Source: Proteus terrae subsp. cibarius (lineage in GTDB: Bacteria > Pseudomonadota > Gammaproteobacteria > Enterobacterales > Enterobacteriaceae). From it: DNA of 64,000 nucleotides. The notes under the pieces were generated by a model. The model was given only the letters and a program-made list of their open reading frames with translations, ran no database searches and was not told where the DNA came from. A program made the translations under genes and the position numbers. The DNA lies in contig NZ_CP047349.1 in NCBI RefSeq assembly GCF_011045835.1, forward strand, positions 2,418,001-2,482,000, given 5' to 3'. This document shows positions 48,995 to 60,457 of the stretch, piece after piece (position 1 is the stretch's first letter; each line of letters starts with the position of its first letter).

Positions 48995-50791
48995 TTAACG
49001 ATCCACATCCGACATTACAAAATCAATACTTCCCAGATACACAATCAAGTCAGAAACCAGACTACCGCGGATAACCGCTGGGATTTGTTGCAAGTGAGCA
49101 AAGCTTGGCGTACGAATACGTGTACGATAGCTCATTGTGCTACCATCACTGGTTAAGTAATAGCTGTTGATCCCTTTAGTGGCTTCAACCATCTGGAATG
49201 ATTCATTAGCAGGCATAACAGGGCCCCATGAAACCTGTAAGAAGTGGTTAATCATGGTTTCGATATGCTGTAATGTACGCTCTTTTGGTGGAGGCGTTGT
49301 CAGTGGATGGTCTGCTTTAAATGGCCCTTCTGGCATATTTTTATAGCACTGTTCCAGAATGCGTAAGCTTTGGCGTAGTTCTTCTACTTTCAGCATTACG
49401 CGGTCATAACAGTCACCATTACTTGCAACAGGGATTTCAAATTCAAAGTTTTCATAACCTGAATATGGACGCCATTTACGGACATCAAATTCAACACCTG
49501 TTGCACGAAGACCAGCACCTGTCACACCCCAATCTAATGCTTCTTTAGCATTATATGAGGCAACACCAATAGTACGACCCTTCAAGATACTGTTTTGCAG
49601 TGCTGCTTTTACGTAAGAATCTAGACGTTTTGGCATCCAATCTAAGAATTCACGTAATAAGCGTTCCCAACCACGTGGTAAGTCATGAGCAACACCACCG
49701 ATACGGAACCATGCTGGATGCATACGGAATCCAGTAATCGCTTCAACGATGTTGTAAACTTTCTGACGGTCAGTAAAGGCAAAGAACACCGGTGTCATTG
49801 CACCAACGTCTTGGATAAAGGTACTGATATACAGTAAGTGGCTATTAATACGGAATAGCTCTGACAGCATGACACGAATGACTTTAACGCGTTCAGGCAC
49901 TTCAATACCGGCAAGTTTTTCCACTGCAAGTACATAAGGCATTTCGTTAACGCATCCGCCGAGATATTCGATTCGGTCTGTGTATGGAATATAGCTATGC
50001 CAAGATTGGCGCTCACCCATTTTTTCAGCACCACGGTGGTGATAGCCTACGTCAGGCACACAGTCGACGATCTCTTCGCCATCAAGCTGAAGAATAATAC
50101 GGAATGCACCATGAGAGGATGGATGGTTAGGACCGAGGTTTAAGAACATAAAGTCCTCATTCTCAGTTCCGCGTTTCATCCCCCACTCTTCAGGTTTAAA
50201 TGTCAGCGATTCCATTTCCAGATCCTGTTTCTGCTTTGTCAGCACATAAGGATCGAACTCTGTCGCACGAGCTGGATAATCTTTACGCAGTGGATGACCT
50301 TCCCAATCAGGAAGCATCATAATACGACGTAAATTTGGATGCCCATTAAAGACAATCCCAAACATATCCCAGACTTCACGCTCATACCAATTCGAGTTAG
50401 GAAAGATAGATGTGATAGTCGGAACATTAAGATCATTTTCACTTAATGCGACTTTCAACATAATATCTTTATTACGATCGATTGATATCAGATGATAGAA
50501 AACGGAAAAGTCTGCTGCTGGCAAGCCTTGACGATGCGTACGAAGACGCTCATCAAAACCATGCATATCAAACAGCATGACATAAGGTTTTGGTAAAGAT
50601 TTGAGGTATAGCATTACCTCAATAAGTTGTTCCCGCTTTACCCAAACAACTGGCATACCAGTACGAGTAGGCTGGAACGTAAACGCATCTGGCCCAAATT
50701 TCTGACGCAGTTCATTAACCACCTGATCATCAATATGATCGGTCGTTTCCCACGCTGGCCGAGCGCCTTTTTGCGCTATCTGATCGGTCAT
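48995..50791 (-). CDS. nuoC: NADH-quinone oxidoreductase fused subunit C/D
   Basis: A 598-residue fusion of the 30 kDa (NuoC, about residues 1-180) and 49 kDa (NuoD, about 210-598) subunits, as in other enterobacteria. The C part has the [17 protein letters not shown] motif. The D part has the [20 protein letters not shown] motif (about 216-235) that lines the quinone site, the [14 protein letters not shown] motif (about 248-261) and the C-terminal [12 protein letters not shown]. It lies 76 bases after nuoB. Confidence 0.97.
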   Translation of the reverse strand: MTDQIAQKGARPAWETTDHIDDQVVNELRQKFGPDAFTFQPTRTGMPVVWVKREQLIEVMLYLKSLPKPYVMLFDMHGFDERLRTHRQGLPAADFSVFYHLISIDRNKDIMLKVALSENDLNVPTITSIFPNSNWYEREVWDMFGIVFNGHPNLRRIMMLPDWEGHPLRKDYPARATEFDPYVLTKQKQDLEMESLTFKPEEWGMKRGTENEDFMFLNLGPNHPSSHGAFRIILQLDGEEIVDCVPDVGYHHRGAEKMGERQSWHSYIPYTDRIEYLGGCVNEMPYVLAVEKLAGIEVPERVKVIRVMLSELFRINSHLLYISTFIQDVGAMTPVFFAFTDRQKVYNIVEAITGFRMHPAWFRIGGVAHDLPRGWERLLREFLDWMPKRLDSYVKAALQNSILKGRTIGVASYNAKEALDWGVTGAGLRATGVEFDVRKWRPYSGYENFEFEIPVASNGDCYDRVMLKVEELRQSLRILEQCYKNMPEGPFKADHPLTTPPPKERTLQHIETMINHFLQVSWGPVMPANESFQMVEATKGINSYYLTSDGSTMSYRTRIRTPSFAHLQQIPAVIRGSLVSDLIVYLGSIDFVMSDVDR

Positions 50792-50867
50792 TTCTATTCA
50801 CCACAACTTTGATCAGGGTTACTATGATCGCAACACATTGCTCTGGTTACGTCTTAGGCAAAAGCCT

Positions 50868-51542
50868 TTAAATTTCGTCAGGAGTACGCAGATTTTTCAC
50901 TGCGATACGTTCACCGTGTTTTCTTTCTCGTTCTGATTGCATATTGGCACGGTAAACACCTTGGTCGCCGACAACCCATGATAATGGGCGACGTTCTTTA
51001 CCAATGGACTCTTGTAATAACATCAGTGCTTGCATGTAAGCTTCAGGGCGTGGTGGACATCCAGGAATATACACATCAACTGGAATGAACTTATCAACAC
51101 CTTGCACTACTGAGTAGATGTCGTACATACCACCAGAGTTTGCACATGCCCCCATAGAGATAACCCATTTAGGCTCTAACATCTGATCATATAAACGTTG
51201 AATAACGGGTGCCATCTTAGTAAAGCAAGTACCCGCAACCACCATAAAGTCAGCTTGACGAGGGGATGCACGTAATACTTCTGAACCAAAACGAGCCACG
51301 TCATGCACAGCCGTAAATGACGTCACCATTTCAACGTAACAACAGGAAAGACCAAAGTTATATGGCCATAAAGAGTTTTTCCGTCCCCAGTTCACAACGT
51401 CATGCAACGCATGTTCCAGTTTTCCCATATACACGCTGCGATGAACGTGAGCATCTAACGGGTCACTGACAATTTCCTGTGATTGCAGGGGATAACGGTC
51501 ATTCTCACCGTTCGGATCTATGCGGGTGAGCGTATAATCCAT
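50868..51542 (-). CDS. nuoB: NADH-quinone oxidoreductase subunit B
   Basis: A 224-residue subunit holding the N2 [4Fe-4S] cluster that reduces quinone. Cys ligands are in GLSCCYVEM (about residues 64-68), GTCFTKMAP (about 129) and [10 protein letters not shown] (about 158). The N-terminal part is a short polar extension. It lies 17 bases after nuoA. The next gene, nuoCD, follows after 76 bases, the widest gap within the operon. Confidence 0.97.
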   Translation of the reverse strand: MDYTLTRIDPNGENDRYPLQSQEIVSDPLDAHVHRSVYMGKLEHALHDVVNWGRKNSLWPYNFGLSCCYVEMVTSFTAVHDVARFGSEVLRASPRQADFMVVAGTCFTKMAPVIQRLYDQMLEPKWVISMGACANSGGMYDIYSVVQGVDKFIPVDVYIPGCPPRPEAYMQALMLLQESIGKERRPLSWVVGDQGVYRANMQSERERKHGERIAVKNLRTPDEI

Positions 51543-51559
51543 TTCTAATGCCTCGCTTA

Positions 51560-52012
51560 TTACTGCTGCGGATGTTTGCCGCTGGTTAATCGAACATGGC
51601 TTTTACTCGCAGTTTCACGACGAGAGCGAACAGGCGTCCAATCTAATGCGCCTATACGAACCAAGTAGAATAATCCAGCTAATAAAATAGCGATGAAGAC
51701 TGATGCTTCAATAAAGCCTAACCAGCCAACTTCACGAACGGAAACAGCCCAGGCATAAAGAAACAGTGCTTCAACATCGAAAATAACGAAAAACATGGCA
51801 ACTAAATAGAATTTAGCTGACATGCGCAGACGAGCGCTGCCAACAGAATCAAGACCAGATTCATAAGGAACATGCTTTGCCCTTGCCTGTGCGCGCCCGC
51901 CTAAATAGCGGGCACCCAACAACATGAGCGAACATAACCCCAATGCGCCTATGAGGAAGACAGCAAATGCCCAATGATGGGCGATAACTTCGGTGGTTGT
52001 AGACATACTCAT
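51560..52012 (-). CDS. nuoA: NADH-quinone oxidoreductase subunit A
   Basis: A 150-residue membrane subunit with three helices and a conserved loop containing [20 protein letters not shown] (about residues 46-65), whose PYESG motif contributes to the quinone tunnel. The C-terminus is basic and hydrophilic. It is the first gene of the 13-gene nuo operon; about 800 bases of non-coding DNA lie before it. Confidence 0.96.
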   Translation of the reverse strand: MSMSTTTEVIAHHWAFAVFLIGALGLCSLMLLGARYLGGRAQARAKHVPYESGLDSVGSARLRMSAKFYLVAMFFVIFDVEALFLYAWAVSVREVGWLGFIEASVFIAILLAGLFYLVRIGALDWTPVRSRRETASKSHVRLTSGKHPQQ

Positions 52013-52811
52013 TGCTTACTCATCAAAGGTGGTGTCAATTAACCAATTCTTATCCGGCGGTTTACACCACATTTCTAATTACGAAAAAAAGGCGAATTAA
52101 ACAGACTTGCTAATTAAAGAAATAATAACAGTCTATTTATACCTTTATTCTTTTTTAGAAAACTTTGCGACAAATCACTCAGTTTTCTATCGCGATTTAA
52201 CAACTTTAACACTCAATTTTAACACTCAATTACAGCTCAATGCTAAAACGTGTCAGTAAACCGACAAGCTTTATGCTAACACGCTTAGTCTAACTGATAA
52301 TTCGATTTTACTACACCAGTATCTCAGGAAAAACCTGATTCAACACAGGCAAATGTGCCTTATTTTTTTGATCAAACTCACAAAATAGTCGAAAAAATAC
52401 CTAATCAGTTTAAAATTTATCCAAATTTTAACAAATTAACTTTCTAATATTGTGGAGGAGGTCAAATATCCGCTTAGATTTACTTTTTTATTCTCTTAAA
52501 ACCTAGACAATCTTTTTATTTGTTAACAAATCCTACAAGTGATTAACCAAGGGGGAAGGTAAACATTTTTTTAACAAGCAGTTAAGGTAGTTATGCAATG
52601 AAATGTTACAAAGATAAATACATAAAACAACATAATTATTAACATAGTGTTACTATTTCAAAAAAAGAAATAAAAAAACGGAAATAAATGCACTTTATTG
52701 CATCTATTCCCGTTTATCACTATTCATCACTATCCAGCTTTATTTGACTCTTTTTTAATCTTTAATTTTTTGTGTTTTAACGCTAAAAAATTCACACAAT
52801 TATTAATGTGA
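52013..52811. other. nuo upstream region, no gene seen
   Basis: About 800 bases of AT-rich DNA between lrhA and nuoA. The lrhA terminator is at 52672-52715. The remaining 650 bases presumably hold the nuo promoters; a TTGATCAAA element at 52366-52374 could be half of an FNR-type site, but a full site is not evident. No protein gene is supported. Confidence 0.55.
52672..52715 (-). terminator. lrhA terminator
   Basis: On the minus strand AACGGGAATAGATGCA pairs with TGCATTTATTTCCGTT around a 6-base loop with minor mismatch, followed by seven T residues. It lies about 100 bases after the lrhA stop. Confidence 0.8.
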
Positions 52812-53729
52812 TTATTCAAGTTCAGTAGAGCTAATATCTTCAGGTGCAGTGACGGTATAAGGTGTTTTCTTGTTTTCAATCGCATTGAATACTGTTAACA
52901 CCGCTTCATTTTGTTCATCAGAATTACGATATAACCAATATTGTGTCTCAGGTAAACGAGGTAATCCTTCGCTTTCACCTAAAATACGTAAATCGGCATT
53001 CTGCATTTCAAGTGGACGAGCAGTAATACCCACCTCTGCATTAACCGCAGCACGAACAGCAGATAAAGAAGCCGCTTCATAAGCAATACGCCATTGAATT
53101 CCAGCATCATCTAGTGTGTTTATCGCTAATTGACGGAATGGGTTCGTTTCATCCATTACAACTAAAGGTATCGGCTCATTCATTTGTAATTGGAAGTCTG
53201 GCGCACAATGCCATAACACTGGTGCAGTACGTAACGCTGTACGTGGATGATGACCAATACGTGCTGTTGTTAATGCTAAATCAATTTCATGATTATCTAG
53301 CATTGTCTCAATATATTGAGAACGCTTAATACGTACATCAACAGCTAAACGAGGATACACTGACGCGATACGATTTAGTAAAAACGGTAATAAAGTATCA
53401 ACAGAGTCATCAGAAGCACCAATACGTAGCTCCCCTTCTGCATCGCTATATGTTAATGATGCTGTTGCATCATCATTTGCACGCAGAATTTGACGCGCAT
53501 AACCTAACAGTTGTAGACCATGCTCTGTTAAAAGTTTATTACGACCATGACGGGCGAAAAGCTCTCTACCCACCAATTGCTCTAAACGTTGCATCTGCTG
53601 ACTCACAGCAGATTGGGTTCGACATACAGCAGCAGCGGCTGCTGCAAAAGTGTTCAAATCTGCTACAGCTACAAACGTTCTAAGCAGATCGAGGTCGAGA
53701 TTCATTATCGGACGATTTGCATTAATCAT
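52812..53729 (-). CDS. lrhA: LysR-type regulator LrhA (HexA-like)
   Basis: A 305-residue LysR-family transcription factor. The N-terminal winged helix-turn-helix (about residues 9-68, [20 protein letters not shown] then [16 protein letters not shown]) is almost identical to E. coli LrhA. The effector-binding domain (about 95-290) is less conserved. LrhA represses flagella and type 1 fimbriae in E. coli, and HexA homologues control exoenzymes and motility elsewhere; in a swarming organism a role in motility is plausible. It is transcribed towards nuo but separated from it by its own terminator. A very long AT-rich upstream region precedes it. Confidence 0.95.
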   Translation of the reverse strand: MINANRPIMNLDLDLLRTFVAVADLNTFAAAAAAVCRTQSAVSQQMQRLEQLVGRELFARHGRNKLLTEHGLQLLGYARQILRANDDATASLTYSDAEGELRIGASDDSVDTLLPFLLNRIASVYPRLAVDVRIKRSQYIETMLDNHEIDLALTTARIGHHPRTALRTAPVLWHCAPDFQLQMNEPIPLVVMDETNPFRQLAINTLDDAGIQWRIAYEAASLSAVRAAVNAEVGITARPLEMQNADLRILGESEGLPRLPETQYWLYRNSDEQNEAVLTVFNAIENKKTPYTVTAPEDISSTELE

Positions 53730-54590
53730 TGTTTATTCTTCACTTATTTTTGATTTTTAAATTACATATACCTGGTGTTTTATATCAAAAGTCTAAAAAA
53801 GACTTCCGATTCAGACAGTACTCTACTCTGAAAAGGAGAGCAAAGACATACCGAATACTTTACATTTGTTTCTTATCGTTTACACCTCCTAGATAGAAAG
53901 GAATTGCATCTTTTTGTAACAAATTAAATTTTATTATCATTTCAAGCATTCACAAGAAAGAACTGTATACCGTCATCACAAGTTAGACGTAGATCATACT
54001 ATATTGCTTTCTCATTCATAAATTTTAACATTTTGAAAATAATTTAAATTATCTTAACTATGCATTCAGGTTTAAGTATCTTCCCCTATAAATTAAATTT
54101 AAGATTTAAATTTAATTTATACTTAAACTAATTGATTGCTATAGAATAAAGTAGATTTAACCATATTATTTGAAAATTTAATATATTAAGTCAGATAATA
54201 CAAATCCGATAAAATTATTCAATAATTGATTATGCAACATTTCATCTACCTATCCATCACATCAACTTATTTCTGATCACCACACTAAAAAGCCCCTTTT
54301 CAATAGAGTAATAATCTAGTTTTAATTCAAAATGTGGAACATAAACCCATCATAAGCAATACAATCAGTCATCAAAATAACATTCTAAGAATAAACTGAC
54401 CTTTTACACCAAAAATTACCTAGCATCTTCAAAAGTTTGTAACGTAAGAGTAGAGTGATAGAACAGTTATTTGCTGGGACAGCCTTTTCATTTGTATCTT
54501 TCTATATGAATAGCAATCGGCGATAAATGTCGCTAAGTCGCCATAATCACAATAAAAGATACGAGTCAGACCCTATTAGGTAAACGCGCT
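53730..54590. other. Long AT-rich lrhA-alaA intergenic region
   Basis: An 861-base stretch without a supported protein gene, between divergent lrhA and alaA. It is strongly AT-rich, with self-complementary runs such as AAATTTAAGATTTAAATTT near 54093-54115 that suggest bent DNA and nucleoid-protein binding. No tRNA or strong hairpin was found. It presumably holds the lrhA control region and leader. Confidence 0.55.
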
Positions 54591-55805
54591 ATGAATCAGA
54601 TTAAAAAATCAAACAAACTCGAACATGTCTGTTACGACATTAGAGGTCCGGTTTTGCAAGAAGCAAAACGTCTGGAAGAAGAAGGTAATAAAGTTTTAAA
54701 ACTCAATATTGGTAACCCGGCACCTTTTGGCTTTGAAGCACCTGATGAAATCTTAGTAGATGTGATCCGCAATCTACCAAGCTCTCAAGGTTATAGTGAC
54801 TCCAAAGGACTGTTTTCTGCGCGTAAAGCTATCATGCAGCATTATCAAGCCCGTGATATGCGTGATATCACTGTTGAAGACATTTATATTGGTAATGGTG
54901 TTTCTGAGTTAATCGTACAAGCGATGCAAGCTTTATTAAATAATGGCGATGAAATGCTTGTACCTGCGCCTGATTATCCATTGTGGACAGCCGCCGTTTC
55001 TCTTTCAGGAGGAAATGCTGTTCACTATATGTGTGATGAGCAACAAGGCTGGTTCCCTGATTTAGATGATATCCGCAGTAAAATCACAAAAAATACCCGC
55101 GGTATTGTTATTATCAACCCAAATAATCCGACAGGTGCGGTATATAGCAAAGACATTCTGATGGAAATTGTTGAAATAGCACGTCAACATAACCTAATTA
55201 TTTTTGCTGACGAAATCTACGATAAAATTCTGTATGACGATGCCGAGCACCATTCTATTGCTGCCATGGCACCCGATTTATTAACCGTAACATTTAATGG
55301 TTTATCAAAAACCTACCGCGTTGCAGGCTTCCGTCAAGGTTGGATGGTGTTAAACGGCCCTAAAAAACACGCTAAAAGCTATATTGAAGGCTTGAATATG
55401 TTAGCGTCTATGCGTTTATGCGCTAACGTTCCTATGCAACATGCCATCCAAACAGCATTAGGTGGCTATCAAAGTATTAGTGAATTTATTCTGCCGGGTG
55501 GTCGTTTATATGAGCAACGCAACCGTGCTTGGGAACTAATTAATCAAATTCCGGGCGTTTCTTGTGTTAAACCTATGGGAGCATTGTATATGTTCCCTAA
55601 AATAGATCTTAACCGTTACAGTATTAAAGACGATCAAAAAATGATCCTCGATTTATTACTCCAAGAGAAAGTATTACTGGTACAAGGTACAGCCTTTAAC
55701 TGGCCATACCCAGACCATTTCCGTATCGTTACTCTTCCACGTGAAGACGATTTAGATATGGCAATTCAAAAATTCGGTCGCTTTATTGTCGGTTATCATC
55801 AATAA
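54591..55805 (+). CDS. alaA: Glutamate-pyruvate aminotransferase AlaA
   Basis: A 404-residue class I PLP-dependent aminotransferase that makes alanine from pyruvate and glutamate. The PLP-binding Lys240 is in GLSKTYRVAGFRQGWM, the same number as in E. coli. The NPNNPTGAVYS motif (about residues 181-191) and FADEIYDKILYD (about 205-216) are also present. It is divergent from lrhA, as in E. coli, and followed by its own terminator and then yfbR. Confidence 0.96.
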   Translation: MNQIKKSNKLEHVCYDIRGPVLQEAKRLEEEGNKVLKLNIGNPAPFGFEAPDEILVDVIRNLPSSQGYSDSKGLFSARKAIMQHYQARDMRDITVEDIYIGNGVSELIVQAMQALLNNGDEMLVPAPDYPLWTAAVSLSGGNAVHYMCDEQQGWFPDLDDIRSKITKNTRGIVIINPNNPTGAVYSKDILMEIVEIARQHNLIIFADEIYDKILYDDAEHHSIAAMAPDLLTVTFNGLSKTYRVAGFRQGWMVLNGPKKHAKSYIEGLNMLASMRLCANVPMQHAIQTALGGYQSISEFILPGGRLYEQRNRAWELINQIPGVSCVKPMGALYMFPKIDLNRYSIKDDQKMILDLLLQEKVLLVQGTAFNWPYPDHFRIVTLPREDDLDMAIQKFGRFIVGYHQ

Positions 55806-55824
55806 GATTACCTGCATATAAAAT

Positions 55825-55863
55825 AAAACGCAGTATAACAACCAGTTATATTGCGTTTTTTTA
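55825..55863 (+). terminator. alaA terminator
   Basis: Arms AAAACGCAGTATAAC and GTTATATTGCGTTTT with one G-T wobble and a 5-base loop, followed by TTTTATT. Confidence 0.88.
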
Positions 55864-55941
55864 TTTTCTTTTCTATTAACGTTTACATCTACCTGTTATC
55901 CACTCACAATAATGTCTTCAATCACGCAATTGGGAGATATT

Positions 55942-56523
55942 ATGAGTTACTTTTTTGCCCACCTTTCTCGCTTAAAACTCATTACTCGTTGGCCTTTAAT
56001 GCGTAATATCCGCCAAGAAAATGTTTCTGAACACAGTTTACAAGTCGCTTTTGTCGCCCATGCCCTAGCGGTGATTAAAAATCGTAAATTTGGTGGTAAT
56101 GTCAATGCTGAACGTATTGCATTACAAGCGATGTATCATGATGCCAGTGAAGTGATCACCGGTGATATGCCGACACCGATTAAGTACCATAATCCACAAA
56201 TTGCTCATGAATATAAAAAAATAGAAAAATATGCCCAGCAAAAATTAATTGAAATGTTACCAGAAGAATTACAAGACGATTTTCGCCCTCTTATTGATGA
56301 GCAATTACATAGTGAGGAAGAAACCTTTATTGTCAAACAAGCTGATAGTTTATGTGCTTATTTAAAATGCCTTGAAGAACTTGCCGCAGGTAATAGTGAA
56401 TTTAATTTAGCCAAAAATCGCTTAGAAAAAACGTTAGCCGAAAGACATAGCCCAGAGATGGACTATTTTATGAAGGTATTTGTACCCGGCTTTAGTTTAT
56501 CGCTTGATGAAATTAGTGAGTAA
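55942..56523 (+). CDS. yfbR: 5'-Deoxynucleotidase YfbR
   Basis: A 193-residue HD-domain phosphatase that removes phosphate from 5'-deoxyribonucleoside monophosphates. HD-domain metal ligands are visible in [13 protein letters not shown] (about residues 31-43) and [13 protein letters not shown] (about 65-77), with the distal Asp in [12 protein letters not shown] (about 136). The start ATG at 55942, with GGGAGAT 5 bases upstream, matches the E. coli N-terminus; a frame from 55912 adds ten unlikely residues. It is followed by a long perfect hairpin facing the next gene. Confidence 0.94.
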   Translation: MSYFFAHLSRLKLITRWPLMRNIRQENVSEHSLQVAFVAHALAVIKNRKFGGNVNAERIALQAMYHDASEVITGDMPTPIKYHNPQIAHEYKKIEKYAQQKLIEMLPEELQDDFRPLIDEQLHSEEETFIVKQADSLCAYLKCLEELAAGNSEFNLAKNRLEKTLAERHSPEMDYFMKVFVPGFSLSLDEISE

Positions 56524-56563
56524 ATAGAAATAGCCCATTATAAATATAATGGGCTATTTCTAT
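56524..56563. terminator. Bidirectional terminator after yfbR
   Basis: A perfect 18-base stem (ATAGAAATAGCCCATTAT and its complement) with an AAAT loop. It ends two bases before the stop of the convergent orphan gene. Confidence 0.88.
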
Positions 56564-56565
56564 TT

Positions 56566-56997
56566 CTATCTAAAAGATAAAAATGAGTTATTAACCTTAT
56601 CGATTTTTTTATCAACACTTTTCAATATAATAGCCTCCTTTAAAAAATCCAATGTGCTATTATTCGAATAATGATATATATTATCGCTATCATTGGATAT
56701 AGATTCACGACTATCTCCAAATAATTTGACTTCATTCATATTAAACTTATTATCATTTTTTATAAAATATGTATTTTTATCACAGTCTTCTCCATACATT
56801 CTTATACCACCATTATCATTAGTATTTTTACTTACTAAACTTTCTTTAATTTTATTTAAACCTAAAAACTCTTTTATAGAATTTCTAACTGATGATATAA
56901 CCTTGGATAAAAAACTGTATTGTTTAGTTTCACTTTTTATTTCATTAACATATTGCACATTAACACTTGTAGGTTGAACATTGTTTAACTCATTCAT
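56566..56997 (-). CDS. AT-rich orphan gene of unknown function
   Basis: I do not recognise this 143-residue protein. It begins MNELNNVQPTSVNVQYVNE and is rich in Asn, Ser, Lys, Ile and Glu, with no membrane segment, signal peptide or cysteine cluster (one Cys near residue 72). The codon and base use is much more AT-rich than in yfbR and yfbS on either side, where E. coli has no gene. The N-terminal 60 residues are low-complexity polar, as in some secreted effectors, but there is no proof of secretion. A weak ribosome binding site (GGAGTTAAT, minus strand) precedes the ATG. The gene could be a recent acquisition. Confidence 0.55.
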   Translation of the reverse strand: MNELNNVQPTSVNVQYVNEIKSETKQYSFLSKVISSVRNSIKEFLGLNKIKESLVSKNTNDNGGIRMYGEDCDKNTYFIKNDNKFNMNEVKLFGDSRESISNDSDNIYHYSNNSTLDFLKEAIILKSVDKKIDKVNNSFLSFR

Positions 56998-57127
56998 TTT
57001 ATTAACTCCGAATACATTTATTTTTATATAAGATATTATGCTCTTCTCTTAATAATCTATGTCAAAAAACACACACATATAGATACAAATTATGCATCAA
57101 ATAAAAAACCACCGACCAATAAATAAA

Positions 57128-57158
57128 AAACGCTGTTTATTAATTAATAAACAACGTT
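57128..57158 (-). terminator. yfbS terminator
   Basis: On the minus strand AAACGTTGTTTATT pairs with AATAAACAGCGTTT around an AATT loop with one mismatch, followed by a T-rich run. It lies 25 bases after the yfbS stop. Confidence 0.75.
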
Positions 57159-57182
57159 TCAGCAAAACAAAAATATTGATAA

Positions 57183-59030
57183 TTAGAATGGGAATAATAG
57201 CGGGATCAAGAATACGCTAATAAACATCACAATAATGGTAAATGGCACCCCAATCTTAATAAAGTCTGCAAACTTATAACCACCAGGTTCAAGGATAAGC
57301 GTATTAACCGGAGATGAAACAGGTGTCATAAATGCTGCGGAAGCCGCGACACCAATCACCATTGCAAATGGTAATGGTGAAACATTCATTTGGTTTGCAG
57401 CAGCAATAGCAATTGGTGCCATTAATACTGCGGTTGCCGTATTCGAGATAAACAACCCGATTGATGCGCAAAGTATAAATAAACATACCAACATCACTTG
57501 AGGACCGGCACTACCTGCAACATCCATTAAGCCATTTACAATAAGCTCGATACCGCCTGTTTTTTGCAATGCGGCAGCAAAAGGCATCATACCGACAATT
57601 AAAATAATACTTGGCCAATGAATAGAACGATAAGCACTTTCCATATCAATACAGCGGAATTTACCCATCAATAAACAAGCAATAAGTGCCGCAATAAAAT
57701 TAGGGACTTCATTCGTTACCATTAATGCCACCATTAATGCTAACGAAAATAATGCGTGAGGTGCTTGAGATGAAGCAGGAGCAACCGTTTCAATTTCAGC
57801 AGCCAGATTTAATACGATAAAATTACGCGGTTTAGTTGATAAAACGCGAATAAGTTTCCAATCACCAATCACCAATAACACATCGCCAAGGCGTAATGGC
57901 TCATCGACTATTTTACCCGGTAAGGCGCTTCCTTCGCGACGGATCGCAACGACATTTAAGCCATAACGAGTACGAAATTTAATTTCTCTTAATGATTTAC
58001 CTAATAATTCAGAATCAGGATTCATTGATACTTCAGCAAGCCCTACATCACGAGATTGTTCAGAAAAGTATTCACCTCGTAGCACCATTGGCTCTAACAT
58101 CTGTTCACGACAAAACTCACGCAAATCGACATCACTGGCTGACATATCAACTAATAAAACATCACGTTCTCTTAATTCAGTACCACCGGTTGCGCTAACC
58201 ATAACACGCCGAAACCGCCTCCAGCGTTCGATCCCGACAACGTTTGCACCATAACGAGAACGTAAGTGTAATTCATCAAGTGAATGGCCTATTAGCGGAG
58301 AACCTTTACGAATGGCTAAACGACGAGCACGTCCTGCTAATTGATAATCACGAATAAGATCACGGAAAGTTCGACGATAAGCCTCTTTTTGCTTACCATT
58401 ATCATTGTTTCCTAGCCACCGACGTACCACCAGCATATATAAAATGCCTGCGAATAAGACGGCAATACCAATAGGTGTAATGGAGAAAAATTGAAAACTT
58501 GGCAATCCTTCTCTGACTAATTCACTGTTAACAACCATATTAGGCGGTGTCGCCACTAAGGTCATTAATCCACTGATAAGACCCGCAAAACCTAGCGGCA
58601 TCATTAAACGACCTGGTGATGTTTTCATGCGAGCAGCAACGCTCAGCACAACAGGAATAAAGATAGCTACCACTCCTGTTGAGCTCATGAAAGCACCTAG
58701 ACTTGCAACGCATATCATTAATAGCACAAGCATTTTAACTTCACTGCTACCCGCGACACGTACAAGCCAGTCACCCATTTGATAAGCCACACCTGTTCTC
58801 ACTAACCCTTCGCCAATAACAAAAAGGGCCGCAATAAGTAATACGTTAGGATCACTAAATCCTACTGTGGCTTCATTTAATGTAAGTGTACCGCTAAGAA
58901 CGAATGCGATGATGACAAGTAAAGCGACCACATCCATGCGGATTTTGTTGGTCGTAAAAAGGACAATAGCTATCAATAGCAGGCTTAAAACCCATAATAA
59001 TTCGCTATTCAAAATGGCCTCGATCAGCAA
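57183..59030 (-). CDS. yfbS: SLC13-type transporter with RCK_C domains, YfbS
   Basis: A 615-residue inner-membrane protein with about 12 membrane helices in two blocks (residues 1-205 and 405-615) that surround two cytoplasmic TrkA-C (RCK_C) domains (about 220-300 and 310-390). The domains begin [20 protein letters not shown] and [20 protein letters not shown]. The membrane blocks carry the divalent-anion:sodium symporter motif [15 protein letters not shown] (near 525) and [11 protein letters not shown] (near 160). The substrate is not known. It occupies the same place as yfbS in E. coli, beside yfbT. Confidence 0.93.
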   Translation of the reverse strand: MLIEAILNSELLWVLSLLLIAIVLFTTNKIRMDVVALLVIIAFVLSGTLTLNEATVGFSDPNVLLIAALFVIGEGLVRTGVAYQMGDWLVRVAGSSEVKMLVLLMICVASLGAFMSSTGVVAIFIPVVLSVAARMKTSPGRLMMPLGFAGLISGLMTLVATPPNMVVNSELVREGLPSFQFFSITPIGIAVLFAGILYMLVVRRWLGNNDNGKQKEAYRRTFRDLIRDYQLAGRARRLAIRKGSPLIGHSLDELHLRSRYGANVVGIERWRRFRRVMVSATGGTELRERDVLLVDMSASDVDLREFCREQMLEPMVLRGEYFSEQSRDVGLAEVSMNPDSELLGKSLREIKFRTRYGLNVVAIRREGSALPGKIVDEPLRLGDVLLVIGDWKLIRVLSTKPRNFIVLNLAAEIETVAPASSQAPHALFSLALMVALMVTNEVPNFIAALIACLLMGKFRCIDMESAYRSIHWPSIILIVGMMPFAAALQKTGGIELIVNGLMDVAGSAGPQVMLVCLFILCASIGLFISNTATAVLMAPIAIAAANQMNVSPLPFAMVIGVAASAAFMTPVSSPVNTLILEPGGYKFADFIKIGVPFTIIVMFISVFLIPLLFPF

Positions 59031-59121
59031 TAAGTGAAAACAGGTTAAGACATCAATTCACTACATTGATAAGTAGACCATTTTTACATCCATAAGTCTT
59101 CTAGTATGATCAAAGAAAAAA

Positions 59122-59784
59122 CTATCTTTTGTGCGTTATTATCACTTTTTCAGCTTGCTTCTCGATTTGAATATCATTTAAAGAATCAATAATTAAATGA
59201 ATCTCATTACGGCGAGGAAGGGATAGAGGTGCATGAACAGCAACGACTTGGCATCCTGCATCTAAACCAGAGTAAATACCCGCTGCTGCGTCTTCAAAAA
59301 CCACACAATCTTGTGGTAATAAACCCAATTTCTTGGCACCCAAAAGATAAGGTTCAGGATTAGGCTTACCTCTACTAATACATTCCGCTGTAACCCAGTG
59401 TTTAGGTTCAGGAATACCCGTGACAGATTGGCGTGTTGAGGCAATAGGAACAGTGCCTGATGTAACAATCGCCCAAGGAATATTTAAGTCATTAAGGCGA
59501 TTAATCAGTTCAATAGCACCCGGAAGCGGTGCTAACCCTTCAGTTTGTGTTGATTCTAATTTTTCTAACCAACGGAAAGTTTCAGTTATCTCTTGTTCGG
59601 TTGCATTAGGCATAAAATGGCGAATCGACTCAATGGCAGGTTTTCCGTGGATGTAGTCATTAATCTCTTGTGTTGATACACCTACGCGCTCACCAAATAG
59701 CGCCCAACAATGCTCAACAACCGGTAATGAATCAACTAATGTTCCATCAAGATCAAACAGAAAACCTTTACATGTGATTGCCAT
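59122..59784 (-). CDS. yfbT: HAD-family sugar phosphatase YfbT
   Basis: A 220-residue haloacid dehalogenase-type phosphatase (subfamily IA) acting on small sugar phosphates in E. coli (HxpA). HAD motif I is FDLDGTLVDS (nucleophile Asp10 and Asp12), motif II is IVTSGT (about residues 110-115), motif III Lys is in SRGKPNPEPY (about 141) and motif IV is VVFEDAAAG (about 163-171). It lies between yfbS and yfbU. The alternative is another HAD phosphatase of similar specificity. Confidence 0.92.
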   Translation of the reverse strand: MAITCKGFLFDLDGTLVDSLPVVEHCWALFGERVGVSTQEINDYIHGKPAIESIRHFMPNATEQEITETFRWLEKLESTQTEGLAPLPGAIELINRLNDLNIPWAIVTSGTVPIASTRQSVTGIPEPKHWVTAECISRGKPNPEPYLLGAKKLGLLPQDCVVFEDAAAGIYSGLDAGCQVVAVHAPLSLPRRNEIHLIIDSLNDIQIEKQAEKVIITHKR

Positions 59785-59824
59785 ATTTTATGCCTACCTT
59801 TACCTTACAGTGATGCGCTAATAA

Positions 59825-60319
59825 TTACGCATTAAGTATTTGTTGAATTTCAACGGAGCTAAGGTGATATTGGCGAGGACACGCTAACCAAACGTTAAGC
59901 ATTCTTTGGTATTTCTCCCACATTGGAGTTTGAGAGTTAAAACCATGACTGCCACTATCGAAATGCGTGTAACGCCCTTCTGTATTCACCATAAAGCGCA
60001 CATAGCTAAGATAGCGGGATTCTGTCGCCGCATCAAAGCCTATAAATGCGACACGACGAGCATCAGGCATCTCTTGTTCTTTTAAGTTATCACGGGAAAC
60101 TTGCAATGCATGGTACATTTCCATGACGTTAATAATGGTACGGCAGGTCTCTTCTGACATTTCATCGAAGTCACGGTCAAGTTCACGTAATTGTAATCCA
60201 TACCCACGTTCAATAATTGTCTGATAGCGACGATAACGTTCAGCGTTATCAGGATCCATCATAGTCATCATTTTATATTGATTAGAGAGGATCAAGCGTT
60301 GTGCGTGTGTCATTTCCAT
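59825..60319 (-). CDS. yfbU: UPF0304 family protein YfbU
   Basis: A 164-residue all-helical cytoplasmic protein nearly identical in plan to E. coli YfbU ([18 protein letters not shown]). The conserved helix [19 protein letters not shown] (about residues 26-44) and the C-terminal [20 protein letters not shown] are visible. The ATG at 60319 is used by E. coli; another ATG directly before it would add one Met. GGAG lies upstream. Its overproduction is toxic in E. coli, and its function is unknown. Confidence 0.94.
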   Translation of the reverse strand: MEMTHAQRLILSNQYKMMTMMDPDNAERYRRYQTIIERGYGLQLRELDRDFDEMSEETCRTIINVMEMYHALQVSRDNLKEQEMPDARRVAFIGFDAATESRYLSYVRFMVNTEGRYTHFDSGSHGFNSQTPMWEKYQRMLNVWLACPRQYHLSSVEIQQILNA

Positions 60320-60457
60320 CATTAATTCTCCAAAGAAATTATTGAGGAGAGCATGACATTAATCAAAAGTATTGAGTAGCGCTAACAACGCATTTTTTGA
60401 TCTCAATGGGGTAATTCAGATAACAATCAGACAAACGAAGAAGGTAGAACAAATGTT

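Noticed and set aside
52366..52374. FNR site ahead of nuoA
   Set aside because: Only one half (TTGAT) followed by CAAA is present; the expected ATCAA half at the right spacing is missing.
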